Source: Kushneria aurantia DSM 21353
Lineage (GTDB): Bacteria; Pseudomonadota; Gammaproteobacteria; Pseudomonadales; Halomonadaceae
Reading direction: 5' to 3'
DNA: 64,000 nt
Assembly: GCF_000382245.1 (NCBI RefSeq)
Contig: NZ_KB907870.1
Coordinates: 24,274 to 88,273, forward strand
Both the position numbers and the translations under genes were made by a program. Under the pieces are notes generated by a model. The model ran no database searches. It saw nothing but the letters and a program-made list of their open reading frames with translations, and was not told the origin of the DNA. Positions 29,373 to 38,389 of the stretch are shown in pieces. The stretch's first letter is position 1, and each line of letters begins with the position of its first letter.

Positions 29373-30374
29373 ATGTCTCGACTCGCCGATGTACGTCTCT
29401 CCGTGCTCGATCTTGCCCCCGTTCGTCAGGGCGGATCGATCGCCGAGACGTTCGACAACACCACAAGCCTTGCGCGTCGCGTCGAGGCGCTGGGCTACCA
29501 CCGTTTCTGGCTCGCCGAGCACCATAACGCCGAGGGCATTGCCAGCGCGGCTACCTCGGTGCTGATCGGCCATGTCGCCGGCGCCACCTCGACGCTGAGA
29601 GTGGGCTCCGGCGGCATCATGCTGCCCAATCATTCGCCGCTGGTGGTTGCCGAGCAGTTCGGCACCCTTGCGACGCTCTATCCCGACCGTATCGATCTGG
29701 GCCTGGGCCGCGCTCCCGGCACGGACGGCGTTACCGTGCGCGCGCTGGGCCGCGACCCGATGAGTGGCGTCAACGACTTTCCACAGCAGGTGGCCGCGCT
29801 GCAGGGATATCTCGGCGACAGCGATCCTCTCCAGCGGGTACAGGCCTGGCCCGGCCAGGGCACCCATGTGCCGATCTGGCTGCTCGGCTCAAGCGGCTAC
29901 AGCGCCCAGTTGGCGGCACAGATGGGCCTGCCGTTCGCTTTCGCCGGCCAGTTCGCACCGGGCTACATGATGGAAGCCCTCCGGCTCTACCGCGATAACT
30001 TCCGCCCCTCACAGGTGCTGGAGCGCCCTTACGTCATGGTCGGCATACCGCTGGTCGCGGCGGAAAACGACGAGCTGGCGCGGTATCACGCCACCACGCA
30101 GCAACAGAAGTTTCTATCGCTGATTCGTGGCCGACGCATCAAGCTGGCGCCACCGGTGGAGGAGATGGACTGGAGCCCTCAGGAGCAGGCGGCAATCGCC
30201 AATAACCTGGGGGCCTCGATTGTCGGTGGGCCGGAGACACTGAAAACGGAACTGGAAGGTTTTATCGAGCGCACCGGCGCCGACGAAATCATGGTCAACT
30301 CGGACTTCTACAGCAACGCCGACCGGCTGCGCAGCTACGAGATCCTTGCCGATGTATGGCAGGGGCGGCACTGA
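29373..30374 (+). CDS. Luciferase-like (LLM) flavin-dependent oxidoreductase
   Basis: 333 residues of the bacterial luciferase-like monooxygenase fold, MsnO8 subgroup. Visible: [59 protein letters not shown], the [11 protein letters not shown] motif and [17 protein letters not shown]. These bind FMN and act on unknown substrates with a reductase partner. Convergent with the second TRAP operon; the two stops are only 18 bases apart. Confidence 0.9.
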   Translation: MSRLADVRLSVLDLAPVRQGGSIAETFDNTTSLARRVEALGYHRFWLAEHHNAEGIASAATSVLIGHVAGATSTLRVGSGGIMLPNHSPLVVAEQFGTLATLYPDRIDLGLGRAPGTDGVTVRALGRDPMSGVNDFPQQVAALQGYLGDSDPLQRVQAWPGQGTHVPIWLLGSSGYSAQLAAQMGLPFAFAGQFAPGYMMEALRLYRDNFRPSQVLERPYVMVGIPLVAAENDELARYHATTQQQKFLSLIRGRRIKLAPPVEEMDWSPQEQAAIANNLGASIVGGPETLKTELEGFIERTGADEIMVNSDFYSNADRLRSYEILADVWQGRH

Positions 30375-30387
30375 ACGCCGCCCCTGC
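30359..30387. terminator. Bidirectional hairpin between convergent genes
   Basis: Perfect 11-bp stem (GCAGGGGCGGC / GCCGCCCCTGC, 7-base loop) that overlaps the monooxygenase stop codon and nearly touches the permease stop at 30393. Acts for both genes if it is a terminator; no long T-run. Confidence 0.5.
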
Positions 30388-30392
30388 CGGGC

Positions 30393-32621
30393 TCAGGCGG
30401 CCCGGGCGCTGTCGCCCTTTGCGCCCGCAGCGCGGTTGCCGAGGAATACCACCACGGCAATCACGGCACCGGCCAGATCGCTGATGAAGCCGGGGAAGAT
30501 CAGCATCAGCGCACCAGCGCCGGACAGTACCCGCATCGGCAGCGACACCTTCGTCCACAGATAGCCCTCGGCCGCCACTGCCAGCAGCGTCACGCCCACC
30601 ACGCTGGTCACCAGCACCACCGAGATGTTGGCCAGGGTGGTATCGATCATCAGCATTTCATGGGCGAAGACGAACATGAAGGGCACCACGAAACCGGCGA
30701 TCGCCAGCTTCATCGCCTGGAAGCCGGTGGCATTGGGTGACCCGCCGCTGATACCGGCACCGGCGTAGGCGGCAAGCGCTACCGGCGGCGTCAGGTTGGC
30801 GAAAATGCCGAAGTAGAAGACGAACATGTGAGCGACGAACACCGCCGTATCGCTGCTGCCCGAAAGTTCACGGAACAGCGGCAGATTGAGCAGAATCGGC
30901 GCTGCCATGGTGCTGGTGATGATGTAGGTGGGAATGCTGGGCAGCCCCATACCCAGTACGATCGAAGCGATCATGGTCAGCAGCAGCGTGACCATCAGCT
31001 GAATCATCGGGCTGGGAATGTGCGAGCCCATCGCTACCACCGCGTCGGCGGCTTCCAGCGCAATGCCGGTAAGCGTCGCCACGCCGACGATAATACCTAC
31101 CGCGCCGCAGGCCACTGCCACCGGAATGGCGTTGCGCACGCCCCCTTCCATGGCGTCGATACAGTCCTTGACGTCCATCTTCTCGGCTACCAGACCGCGC
31201 CAGGCGCGCAGTGCGTTGATAATAATCGGCACCGCGATCACGCCCAGCAGCGACCAGCGTGAATCCGGCACCGACGGCACTACACTACCGCGCAGCAGAC
31301 CCTGCAGCTGCGGCTCGAACACCAGCGCCAGCAGGATGATCGCCAGACCGATGACCACGCGGCGGGTGCCGCAGATCAGGACGGTCGCCGCGATCGACCA
31401 GAAGGCGGCAAAAAACGGCGCCCGACCGTCCGCCAGCAGCCAGATCAGCACTGCCATGGGAATCAGCAGATGGCCGCGCTCCAGCATCACCGCACGCACC
31501 GGCGTCAGCTCCGAGCGGGGGATGCCCTTGAGGCCGTTGCGCAGGGCGCGCAGGTGCACCTGAATCAGCACCCCCAGATAGAACAGCAGCGCCGGAATGA
31601 TGCCGGCCAGCATCACCTGGGTATAGGGTACCGACAGCACCTCCGCCATGATGAAGGCGGCAGCGCCCATGATGGGCGGCAGAATCTGCCCGCCCACGCT
31701 GGCTGCCGCCTCGACCGCACCGGCGAAGTTGGGTCGGTAGCCGGTCTTTTTCATCAGCGGAATGGTAAAGGCGCCGGTGGTCACCACATTGGCGATCGCC
31801 GAACCGTTGATCGAGCCCAGAAAGCCACTGGCGATCACCGCCACCTTGGCCGGACCGCCGCGAGAGTGCCCCGCTACGGCCAGCGCGAGATCGTTGAAGA
31901 GTTGCCCCAGCCCGGACTTGCCGAGAAAGGCGCCAAAAAGGATAAACAGAATAATATAGCTGGCCGATACCGCGATCGCCGAGCCCAGCAGCCCCTCGGT
32001 GATATAGACCAGATGCGAGATCAGCTGACGGCCGATGGCCAGCAGGATATTGCTGTTGAGATCAGGATAGAAGGAGAGCCGGGCGTAGATACCGTAGATC
32101 AAAAAGGCGGTCGCCAGCAGCGTCAGCCCCCAACCGGTGGCACGCCGGGTTGCATCCAGCACCAGCAGTATGGCGACGATGCCCACCGCCATATCGAAAT
32201 TGGAGATACGCCCCGCCGAGAGAATGATACGGTCGGCGGAAAACAGCATATAGACGCCAATAGCCAGCGCCAGCAGGGCCAGTACGCTGTCGCGCAGCGG
32301 CACCCGGTCGCGGGCGCCCTTGCGACTGAAGGGATAGAGCACAAAAGCCAGCGCCAGCAGGGTATAAAGGTGAATGCTGCGCTGCCTGATATCGATCAGC
32401 GGCCCGGCGGTGGAGGTATACAGATGAAAGATCGCCAGCAGTACCCCAATGATGGTGACCAGACGGGCAAAAAACGCCGGCAGACTGTGGCGGATGGCAC
32501 TTTCGCGATCATATTTCTCCAGCATCCCCGGGTCGATCGCTTCGCCCTTGCCGCTTAGACCGAGTGGTGAGGAGGCCCCGGAGGTGGTCTCTTCGTTCAC
32601 CGACTGGCTTTTGTTCACCAT
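30393..32621 (-). CDS. TRAP transporter fused permease (second TAXI system)
   Basis: 742-residue inner-membrane protein with fused small and large TRAP subunits. Conserved segments: LGSINGSAIANVVTTGAFTI, AAASVGGQILPPIMGAAAF, IVLGMGLPSIPTYIITS and ANLTPPVALAAYAGAGISGG. Start has AGGGAA seven bases upstream and overlaps the DUF1850 stop by 7 bases. Third gene of the SBP-DUF1850-permease operon. It is clearly a different paralogue from the permease at 4.1-6.3 kb, with a longer cytoplasmic N-terminus. Confidence 0.92.
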   Translation of the reverse strand: MVNKSQSVNEETTSGASSPLGLSGKGEAIDPGMLEKYDRESAIRHSLPAFFARLVTIIGVLLAIFHLYTSTAGPLIDIRQRSIHLYTLLALAFVLYPFSRKGARDRVPLRDSVLALLALAIGVYMLFSADRIILSAGRISNFDMAVGIVAILLVLDATRRATGWGLTLLATAFLIYGIYARLSFYPDLNSNILLAIGRQLISHLVYITEGLLGSAIAVSASYIILFILFGAFLGKSGLGQLFNDLALAVAGHSRGGPAKVAVIASGFLGSINGSAIANVVTTGAFTIPLMKKTGYRPNFAGAVEAAASVGGQILPPIMGAAAFIMAEVLSVPYTQVMLAGIIPALLFYLGVLIQVHLRALRNGLKGIPRSELTPVRAVMLERGHLLIPMAVLIWLLADGRAPFFAAFWSIAATVLICGTRRVVIGLAIILLALVFEPQLQGLLRGSVVPSVPDSRWSLLGVIAVPIIINALRAWRGLVAEKMDVKDCIDAMEGGVRNAIPVAVACGAVGIIVGVATLTGIALEAADAVVAMGSHIPSPMIQLMVTLLLTMIASIVLGMGLPSIPTYIITSTMAAPILLNLPLFRELSGSSDTAVFVAHMFVFYFGIFANLTPPVALAAYAGAGISGGSPNATGFQAMKLAIAGFVVPFMFVFAHEMLMIDTTLANISVVLVTSVVGVTLLAVAAEGYLWTKVSLPMRVLSGAGALMLIFPGFISDLAGAVIAVVVFLGNRAAGAKGDSARAA

Positions 32622-33181
32622 GTCATAATTCCCTTTTCAACTTTCGGTGGCAACTGCCCGCGTTGTATCCAGTGCCACCAGGGGCGCCATAATGCCGACG
32701 CCGCCCACAGCAGTGGTCGCCGCTGCTGCTGTATGCGCAGTATTGGAGCGCTGCCGAGCGATGCCATATCAAAGCGCCGCCCGGCATAGAGCAGACGATA
32801 GTGCTCCTGCGAAGCGGCCTGTACCAGCAGCGGATCGACACGCCTGTCGATTCCTGCCATAACGACCCAGCCATTGTCGATGCGCGTGGCGCTGCCGATG
32901 CTGTCCGGTACGCCGGCACCGAAAGTGCGAAAGCGCGTGGCCACCAGCCGTGTCCCGCCGGGGACAAGACGGAAGTATTCAATCCAGTCCTCACGCTCCA
33001 CGGAGTGCTGCCAGCGTAGTGCAAACCCGGTGCCCTCGCCGCCCGGAAAGGCCCAGCGCAGTGCAACGCTATTGTCCGTCTGCAGTACGCCCAGCGTCAG
33101 CCACGGCAGCGGCCAGCACAGTCCTGCCAGAAGTGCGACCAGCACCACAATGACCGCCGGTCGCACGCGCCGCTGCTGCAC
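32615..33181 (-). CDS. DUF1850 protein of a TAXI-TRAP operon
   Basis: 188 residues. N-terminal membrane segment (about 8-30), then an extracytoplasmic domain with the DUF1850 pattern LRWQHSVEREDWIEYFRL, TRFRTFGAGVPD and a conserved Gly/Pro region. It is commonly encoded between TAXI binding proteins and fused permeases, and its role is unknown. Starts with GTG, eight bases after the binding-protein stop; overlaps the permease by 7 bases. Some basic residues at the C-terminus (QRGQLPPKVEKGIMTW). Confidence 0.85.
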   Translation of the reverse strand: MQQRRVRPAVIVVLVALLAGLCWPLPWLTLGVLQTDNSVALRWAFPGGEGTGFALRWQHSVEREDWIEYFRLVPGGTRLVATRFRTFGAGVPDSIGSATRIDNGWVVMAGIDRRVDPLLVQAASQEHYRLLYAGRRFDMASLGSAPILRIQQQRRPLLWAASALWRPWWHWIQRGQLPPKVEKGIMTW

Positions 33182-33189
33182 GGTCTGGA

Positions 33190-34353
33190 TCAGCTACCGC
33201 TGCCTTGCGTATCGCTGCTGCCATTGCTCTGTGTGTCACCGCTGCCGGAGTCGCCTGTCGAGCCCTGGCTGTGCATCTGCTCATAGAACATCGCCGCCCC
33301 CGGATGTACCGGCAGAATCAGGTTCTGATCGAGGCTGGCCGGATCGATCTCGCGCAGCGCGCCAACCGCGACCTGCTCGGAGCCAAGATACTCTTCGAAA
33401 CGCTGGGCCAGCTGCTCGGCGACATCGTTACGCATCGAGGCCGGGGCGATCAGCAGGTTGCGAATCGACACGGTATCCACCGCTTCGTCCAGGTTGTAAC
33501 GCTCGGGCGCACCGGCGGGGATTTCGTAGGTCTGATAGTAGGGATAATCGGCCATCAGCTGTTCGGCCGTATCGCCGTCGATTTCAACGAAATGAATATT
33601 ACTGCTCTGCATCAGGCCGGTGATGTTGCTGTTGGGCACGCCGGAGGTGAAGAAGGCGGCATCGAGATTGCCATTGCTCATCTCGGTGACGCTGTCGGCA
33701 TAGCCGGTGTGGCTGACGCGAGCGAGATCGCTGTACTCGAGGCCAGCAGATTCCATTACGATTCTGGCACTGGCTTCCACGCCGGAGCCTACCTGCCCTA
33801 CGCCCACACGCTTGCCGGCCAGATCGCTGATGCTGTTGATGTCGCTGCCATCCATCGCCACCACCTGCACCACGTTGGGATAGAGGCCGGCAATAGCGGT
33901 AATATCAGCGGCATTGCCCTCAAAGTGATTCTGGCCGTTGAGGGCGTCGTAGGCGACGTCGCTCATGACGATCGCAAGCTGGTTAAGGCCATCCTGGATA
34001 TTCTGGATGTTCTGTACCGAAGCGCCGGTCGACACCACCTGGACGTTGCTGACCAGCGGGCTCTGTTCGAATACCGACTTCAGCGCACCGCCCAGCGCGT
34101 AGTAGGCACCCGAGGTACCGCCGGTACCAAACACCAGCCGGACCGGCTCAGCCGCTTCACTGCTGCTGGCGCTGTCGGTGCCGTTCTGCGCGCTGCTGCT
34201 CTGCGCGCTGCTGCCGCTCTGGCTCTGCTGCTCGCTGCTGCCCTGGTTCTGTTGATCGGTGCCGCTTTGCTGTTCGCTGTCGTCACCACCGCCACAGCCG
34301 CTCAGCGCCAGCAGTGTCAATGAAGCCGCTACCAGTCCGACTCTGTAGTCCAT
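33190..34353 (-). CDS. TAXI-family solute-binding lipoprotein
   Basis: 387 residues. Lipobox LALSGC (Cys about 19) makes this a lipoprotein, unlike the soluble TAXI protein at 3.0 kb. After the Cys comes a long Ser/Gln/Gly-rich linker of about 50 residues, then the TAXI domain: LVFGTGGTSGAYYALGGALK, VGVGQVGSGVEASARIVM. A second Ser/Gly-rich tail (from about residue 360) ends the protein. Start at 34353 (AGGAAG five bases upstream); the open frame extends into the MITE-like element and is not coding there. First gene of the second TAXI operon. Confidence 0.9.
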   Translation of the reverse strand: MDYRVGLVAASLTLLALSGCGGGDDSEQQSGTDQQNQGSSEQQSQSGSSAQSSSAQNGTDSASSSEAAEPVRLVFGTGGTSGAYYALGGALKSVFEQSPLVSNVQVVSTGASVQNIQNIQDGLNQLAIVMSDVAYDALNGQNHFEGNAADITAIAGLYPNVVQVVAMDGSDINSISDLAGKRVGVGQVGSGVEASARIVMESAGLEYSDLARVSHTGYADSVTEMSNGNLDAAFFTSGVPNSNITGLMQSSNIHFVEIDGDTAEQLMADYPYYQTYEIPAGAPERYNLDEAVDTVSIRNLLIAPASMRNDVAEQLAQRFEEYLGSEQVAVGALREIDPASLDQNLILPVHPGAAMFYEQMHSQGSTGDSGSGDTQSNGSSDTQGSGS

Positions 34354-34378
34354 GTCTGCTTCCTCTCTCGTCTCGTTT

Positions 34379-34529
34379 TTAAGGAAACGCTGCATAAATG
34401 CCTGCGCTAGCGAATCGCTGCGTTGCGTGGTACTCGAACACTCGCCTAACCCCATGTTATGTCTCGTGTTCTGTGTTCCATGCGCCTTGCGCTTCATCTC
34501 GCTCGTCGATTTATTCAACGTTTCCTTAA
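34379..34529. mobile_element. MITE-like element (151 bp) with terminal inverted repeats
   Basis: The ends are 21-base inverted repeats matching at 19 positions: TTAAGGAAACGCTGCATAAAT on the left (34379-34399) and TTAAGGAAACGTTGAATAAAT on the complement of 34509-34529. The interior is also loosely palindromic (GCGTGGTACTCGAACAC versus GCATGGAACACAGAACAC), so a transcript could fold into one long hairpin. It contains no gene and sits 25 bases upstream of the TAXI lipoprotein start, where it may affect expression. A target duplication is not obvious. Confidence 0.6.
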
Positions 34530-34684
34530 CATGTCCGCCTGGGCGTTTGCGCAGCCACTGTATACAGCAAACTGCGGTGATTACAATTAATTACGCTTGT
34601 GGAAGACTGCCGCGAACTTATCCTTTGGTCTTATAGCGCAGGGCGAATAAATGTCATGGGCGCTCCCTGCGCCGCGACGCTTTG

Positions 34685-35437
34685 TCAATAGCTGCCCTTT
34701 TCGACAAAGTTGCGCATCAATCCGGCCAGCGGTGCCGGCATCTCCATCGGCAGCAGGTGGCCGAACCCGGGCATGATCTCGAAACGCGGCGCGGCAAGCT
34801 GACCCAGCACCCGTTCACGCTGGGTCTGCGGCGGCAGTGAGGGGTCGCGATCGCCGACGATGACGATAGCGGGATAATCGAGCACTCCCACCTCGTCAGC
34901 GTAATCTTCACGGCTGCCGTCACGCGGCCAGGCCTGCCAGGCCTCGGGCGAGGCGCGCATGGCATCCTCTACCGCGTCCCGGTAGCGCTCATCCGAAAGC
35001 GGTTGCGCGATGGCACCGTCGATAAACTGCTCGGCCTGTTCACGGCTGTGGTCGAAGGCCTGCTGGAAACTGCGCTCGGCATCGCTCACCGGCTGCGGTC
35101 CGGCCGGCGCCGGCGCCACCAGGATCAGCGACTCGAGCCACGGCGGGCGGCGCGAGGCGAGCAGCATGGCCACCTTGCCGGAGAAGGAGTGCCCCACCAG
35201 CACCACTCTGTCGAGGCTCAGTGTCTCGATAGTCTGCGCCACGCGATCCGCCATCGAGCGCACGTCGAAGTCGGTTTCGTGAGCGGCATCGCCAAAGCCG
35301 GGCATATCCAGCGCCACACAGCGATAGTCGGCTTCGAGATGAGGAATGACCTCCAGCCACTCGCGATGCGAGTTGCCGAAAAAGTGCATCATTACAAAAG
35401 CGGGCGATCCTTCGCCGCGATCGATCAGTGGCAGCAT
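34685..35437 (-). CDS. Alpha/beta hydrolase
   Basis: 250 residues. Alpha/beta-hydrolase fold with oxyanion loop MMHFFGNS, nucleophile elbow GHSFSG (Ser about 86), acid in VIVGDRDPSLPP (about residue 195) and catalytic His in MPGFGHLLPME. No signal peptide; cytoplasmic esterase or related enzyme. Substrate unknown. Stands alone; the upstream 35438-35650 gap has only a small AGCACG/CGTGCT hairpin (35552-35571). Confidence 0.88.
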   Translation of the reverse strand: MLPLIDRGEGSPAFVMMHFFGNSHREWLEVIPHLEADYRCVALDMPGFGDAAHETDFDVRSMADRVAQTIETLSLDRVVLVGHSFSGKVAMLLASRRPPWLESLILVAPAPAGPQPVSDAERSFQQAFDHSREQAEQFIDGAIAQPLSDERYRDAVEDAMRASPEAWQAWPRDGSREDYADEVGVLDYPAIVIVGDRDPSLPPQTQRERVLGQLAAPRFEIMPGFGHLLPMEMPAPLAGLMRNFVEKGSY

Positions 35438-35650
35438 GCCAACCTCCCTGTCACAACATTAAAAGGGTGCCCGAGGCCGCCGACCGATCAGGATGCAACG
35501 TCAGCGCACATCGAGCTGTCATAGAGGATAGCCCCTGCTCGAGCTTATGAAAGCACGCCCCTTGTCGTGCTGTGCAACGCAATGTCTATACTCGACCAAA
35601 GGCGCCGCCCCGGCAGGGGCTCATAACGCAACGGTCAGAAGAGGAATGTC

Positions 35651-35956
35651 ATGGCAATTCAATCCAGCGGCTACATCGTGGTCCGCGAGACGGGCATTAT
35701 TGGCGTGGGCGAGAGCATTACCGAAGCGGCCGGTCAGGCGCTGGAGTGGCTCGATGACTACGACAGCGTCGAGGCGCTGGTCGGCGCACTGGAGAAGGAC
35801 GTCGAGAAGGCCCATGCCGCGGATGGCAAACCCTATGTCAGGCGCGCCACCGCAAGGCTGATGGAGGCGGTCGAAAAGGGTGGCACACCGGAGCAGTGGA
35901 CGCTGGTCGATAACGTAGCCTGCACGGCCGAGGAGGCTACCAGGGTCAGCCGTTAG
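35651..35956 (+). CDS. Small acidic protein of unknown function
   Basis: 101 residues, soluble, acidic and helical (EAAGQALEWLDDYDSVEALV, EALVGALEKDVEKAHAADG), with no motif I can assign. AGAGGA five bases before the ATG and ordinary codon use support it. Its gene is isolated between an alpha/beta hydrolase and a phospholipase D-family gene. Confidence 0.7.
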   Translation: MAIQSSGYIVVRETGIIGVGESITEAAGQALEWLDDYDSVEALVGALEKDVEKAHAADGKPYVRRATARLMEAVEKGGTPEQWTLVDNVACTAEEATRVSR

Positions 35957-35993
35957 CCTTCACCCATGGGCAGGACATGAGACAGCCACGGGG

Positions 35994-37457
35994 TCACAGC
36001 AGACGCCGGACACCGGGCAGTGCCCCGACCCATTTCTGCACTCTGGCCGGCCAGTCGCCGGGCTCGCGGCGAAACCGACGCTCGCGCTGTTTGTCGTCGT
36101 TGCAGGTCCAGCACAGCCCGTGGTCATCGAGAGTGACACGAAAGCTGCTGTCCGGTTCGAGGGCGCGATCGATGACCCGGCTGAGCTGGGCGTTCAATTC
36201 GGGATGGCGCACCAGCAGTCCCATCTCGGTATTCCACCAGATGGAGCGCGGATCGATGTTGAGCGAGCCCACGAATATTCGGTCGTCATCGATGGTGATC
36301 GACTTGCCGTGCAGGCTGGAGGCGAGCGCGCCGAAATGATGCTGGCGTCGCCGTCGGTGGCGCTTGCGCGGGGTATGCCCCTCGCGCAGCTCATGAACGC
36401 TGGCGCCCAGCTCCAGATAGCGCTGGCGCCAGCCGGCCCAGGCGCCGTTGACGATCGGCGCGTCGTTGGCATCCAGTGAGTTGGTCAGCACCGTCACCGT
36501 TACACCGCGCTCGAGCAGGGCTTCGAGATCGATCACCTGTCGCTCGCTGGGAACGAAGTAGGCCGACACAATGCGCACGTGCGATGTCGCCGAAGCGATG
36601 GCACGTCCCAGCGCCGGTGCCAGGCTCATCTCCAGTGGTGGATAGCCACGGCTGGCTGCCTTGTCGGGATGGTCCCACAGCAGCTCCCCCTCGCTCGACA
36701 CCATCTCGCCCAGCCCCCGGGATAGCTCCCGCGCCTCTTCGTGATGGATGGGCAGCCAGGGCGAGTCGGCCAGCTCCTCGCCGCTCAGCAGGCGGGCCAG
36801 CTCATCGCGCAGCTGCGGCCACTGATAGTCGGCTTCAAGCGCCACCAGCGTTTCCAGCTCGCGCACAAGCCGACCCTGCCAGTAGGCGTCAAAACAGCGC
36901 CTCATCTGCGCCACCACGCTGCCCCCGGCCACCAGCATATCCAGATCGGCGAAGTTGTATTCGCTGTTGACGATGAAATAGTCATCGCTCATGTTGCGCC
37001 CGCCGGTAATGCCGAGGCGATCATCCACCAGCCACAGTTTGTTGTGCATGCGTCGATGCGAACGCGCCAGGGTCAACCCCATCGCCAGCTGATGGCTCCA
37101 AAACCAGCGCCGCCAGAAGGTCACCGGATTGAACAGGCGCACCTCGATGCGCGGATGCGTCACCAGTGCCCGCAGCATGCGCTGAATCAGAATGGCGCTG
37201 ATGTCATCGACCAGCAGGCGCACGGCGACACCGCGCTCTGCCGCCGCCAGCAGCTCGGCGGTCAACACCCGACTGGTCACACCGTCCTCGAACTGATAGA
37301 TGAGAATATCGATGCTGCATTCGGCATGACGCGCCAGATGGGCGCGCACCTCAAACGCCTCCAGACCGTCCGAGAGCAGCCGCATGCCGCTCTCTCCTTC
37401 ACTGCCCCAGGGGGCGGCCCAGCGCGCCAGCTTGCCGGCGGGTTCATTCGTGCTCAT
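35994..37457 (-). CDS. Phospholipase D-family protein, ClsC/cardiolipin synthase-like
   Basis: About 487 residues with two HKD motifs: MHNKLWLVDDRLGITGGRN and LHGKSITIDDDRIFVGSLN. Two-domain PLD proteins of this size that lack an N-terminal membrane pair resemble ClsC, which makes cardiolipin from phospholipids. The C-terminal third is basic. The start is taken at the Met before STNEPAG; a Met four codons earlier (37469) is also possible. It overlaps the 3' end of the small membrane-protein gene upstream, suggesting co-translation. Confidence 0.88.
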   Translation of the reverse strand: MSTNEPAGKLARWAAPWGSEGESGMRLLSDGLEAFEVRAHLARHAECSIDILIYQFEDGVTSRVLTAELLAAAERGVAVRLLVDDISAILIQRMLRALVTHPRIEVRLFNPVTFWRRWFWSHQLAMGLTLARSHRRMHNKLWLVDDRLGITGGRNMSDDYFIVNSEYNFADLDMLVAGGSVVAQMRRCFDAYWQGRLVRELETLVALEADYQWPQLRDELARLLSGEELADSPWLPIHHEEARELSRGLGEMVSSEGELLWDHPDKAASRGYPPLEMSLAPALGRAIASATSHVRIVSAYFVPSERQVIDLEALLERGVTVTVLTNSLDANDAPIVNGAWAGWRQRYLELGASVHELREGHTPRKRHRRRRQHHFGALASSLHGKSITIDDDRIFVGSLNIDPRSIWWNTEMGLLVRHPELNAQLSRVIDRALEPDSSFRVTLDDHGLCWTCNDDKQRERRFRREPGDWPARVQKWVGALPGVRRLL

Positions 37458-37701
37458 GGCAGGATCCATGGTCGCGCTGCTTCAGCGACCGATTGCGGTG
37501 ATAGCGGCGCAACAATGCGGACCACAACGCTGCGGCCAGCATGACGGCCAGGGTAATGCCCTGGGCGGGACGAATCAGCGGTTCGGGAAGCAGGGTCTCA
37601 AAGAGTATGATCAGGATAAAGCCGACCGCCTGGCTGGTGATCGCCAGAATACGCGGCGTATCGCGGCGGCGCGAGGATCGAGCGCGACGTGAATCTGTCA
37701 T
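37444..37701 (-). CDS. Small two-span membrane protein
   Basis: 85 residues: basic N-terminus ([14 protein letters not shown]), two hydrophobic spans (about 20-37 and 48-63), and a charged tail ending HGSCHEHE. Overlaps the PLD-family gene start by 14 bases and reads in the same direction, so the two look coupled. No strong SD upstream and no recognised family; it could be a helper of the lipid enzyme, which is only inference. Confidence 0.55.
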   Translation of the reverse strand: MTDSRRARSSRRRDTPRILAITSQAVGFILIILFETLLPEPLIRPAQGITLAVMLAAALWSALLRRYHRNRSLKQRDHGSCHEHE

Positions 37702-37767
37702 TAAGCGGTCACCGGCGTGCTGAAAGATCTGTAACCCTGTCAGTCTAACGCATGATGGAAAAATCCC

Positions 37768-38265
37768 ATGCCTTTCGACCCTCCACCGGTGTGGCTGCTG
37801 CCGCCGGTGATCGCGGCTCTGGTGGCAGCCAGGTGGCTGTGGCGACAACAGATGAACATCGCGGCCCTGTCACTCACCCTGGCAGCGCTGCTCGGCACGC
37901 TATTCGTTACCGGCTATCGGGCAGTCCACACGCCCCGGCCGTACGCGCTCGCGACCCCCGTCGAACTGGTGGATATTGCCGGCAGGCCGCACGGCCTGCC
38001 GAGCGAAGTACCCGCACCGCTTGTGCTGTGGCGCAGCGATTGCCAGGCCTGCCGGGCGCGGCTATCGCAACTGGCCGAGCTGCCCGATGAAGAACGCCGC
38101 CAGTGGCGGCTGGTCAACCAGGGCGAGGCGCTGCTGACCGTGCAGCGCTATGTGGACAACACCCATCCGAATCGCTTTGCCGACAGGCAGATACTGCTCG
38201 ACCCGCGCCAGCGGCTTTGGGCACAATCGGGCGAACCTTCGCTACCCACGATCATCGCCCCCTGA
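37768..38265 (+). CDS. Membrane-anchored thioredoxin-like protein
   Basis: 165 residues: two hydrophobic spans (about 8-25 and 31-48), then a periplasmic domain with a CxxC pair in VLWRSDCQACRARLSQL (Cys about 92 and 95) on a thioredoxin-like core. The C-terminal segment RFADRQILLDPRQRLWAQ is redoxin-like. Likely a thiol-disulfide or cytochrome-maturation helper. Precedes rapA in the same direction. Confidence 0.68.
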   Translation: MPFDPPPVWLLPPVIAALVAARWLWRQQMNIAALSLTLAALLGTLFVTGYRAVHTPRPYALATPVELVDIAGRPHGLPSEVPAPLVLWRSDCQACRARLSQLAELPDEERRQWRLVNQGEALLTVQRYVDNTHPNRFADRQILLDPRQRLWAQSGEPSLPTIIAP

Positions 38266-38389
38266 GCGCGCCGATACAGCGCACGGACGCTGCCTGTCGC
38301 GTCCATTTTGGTTAGCATGGGCGCCCCGAGGTGCAGCCGCCCTCCCGGCCCGCACGAAACGCCCAACCGGGCAGCAACTCCGAGGCATC

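Noticed and set aside
34354..34518. N-terminal extension of the TAXI lipoprotein
   Set aside because: It would run through the MITE-like element and precede the lipobox by 55 residues; the start at 34353 has its own SD.
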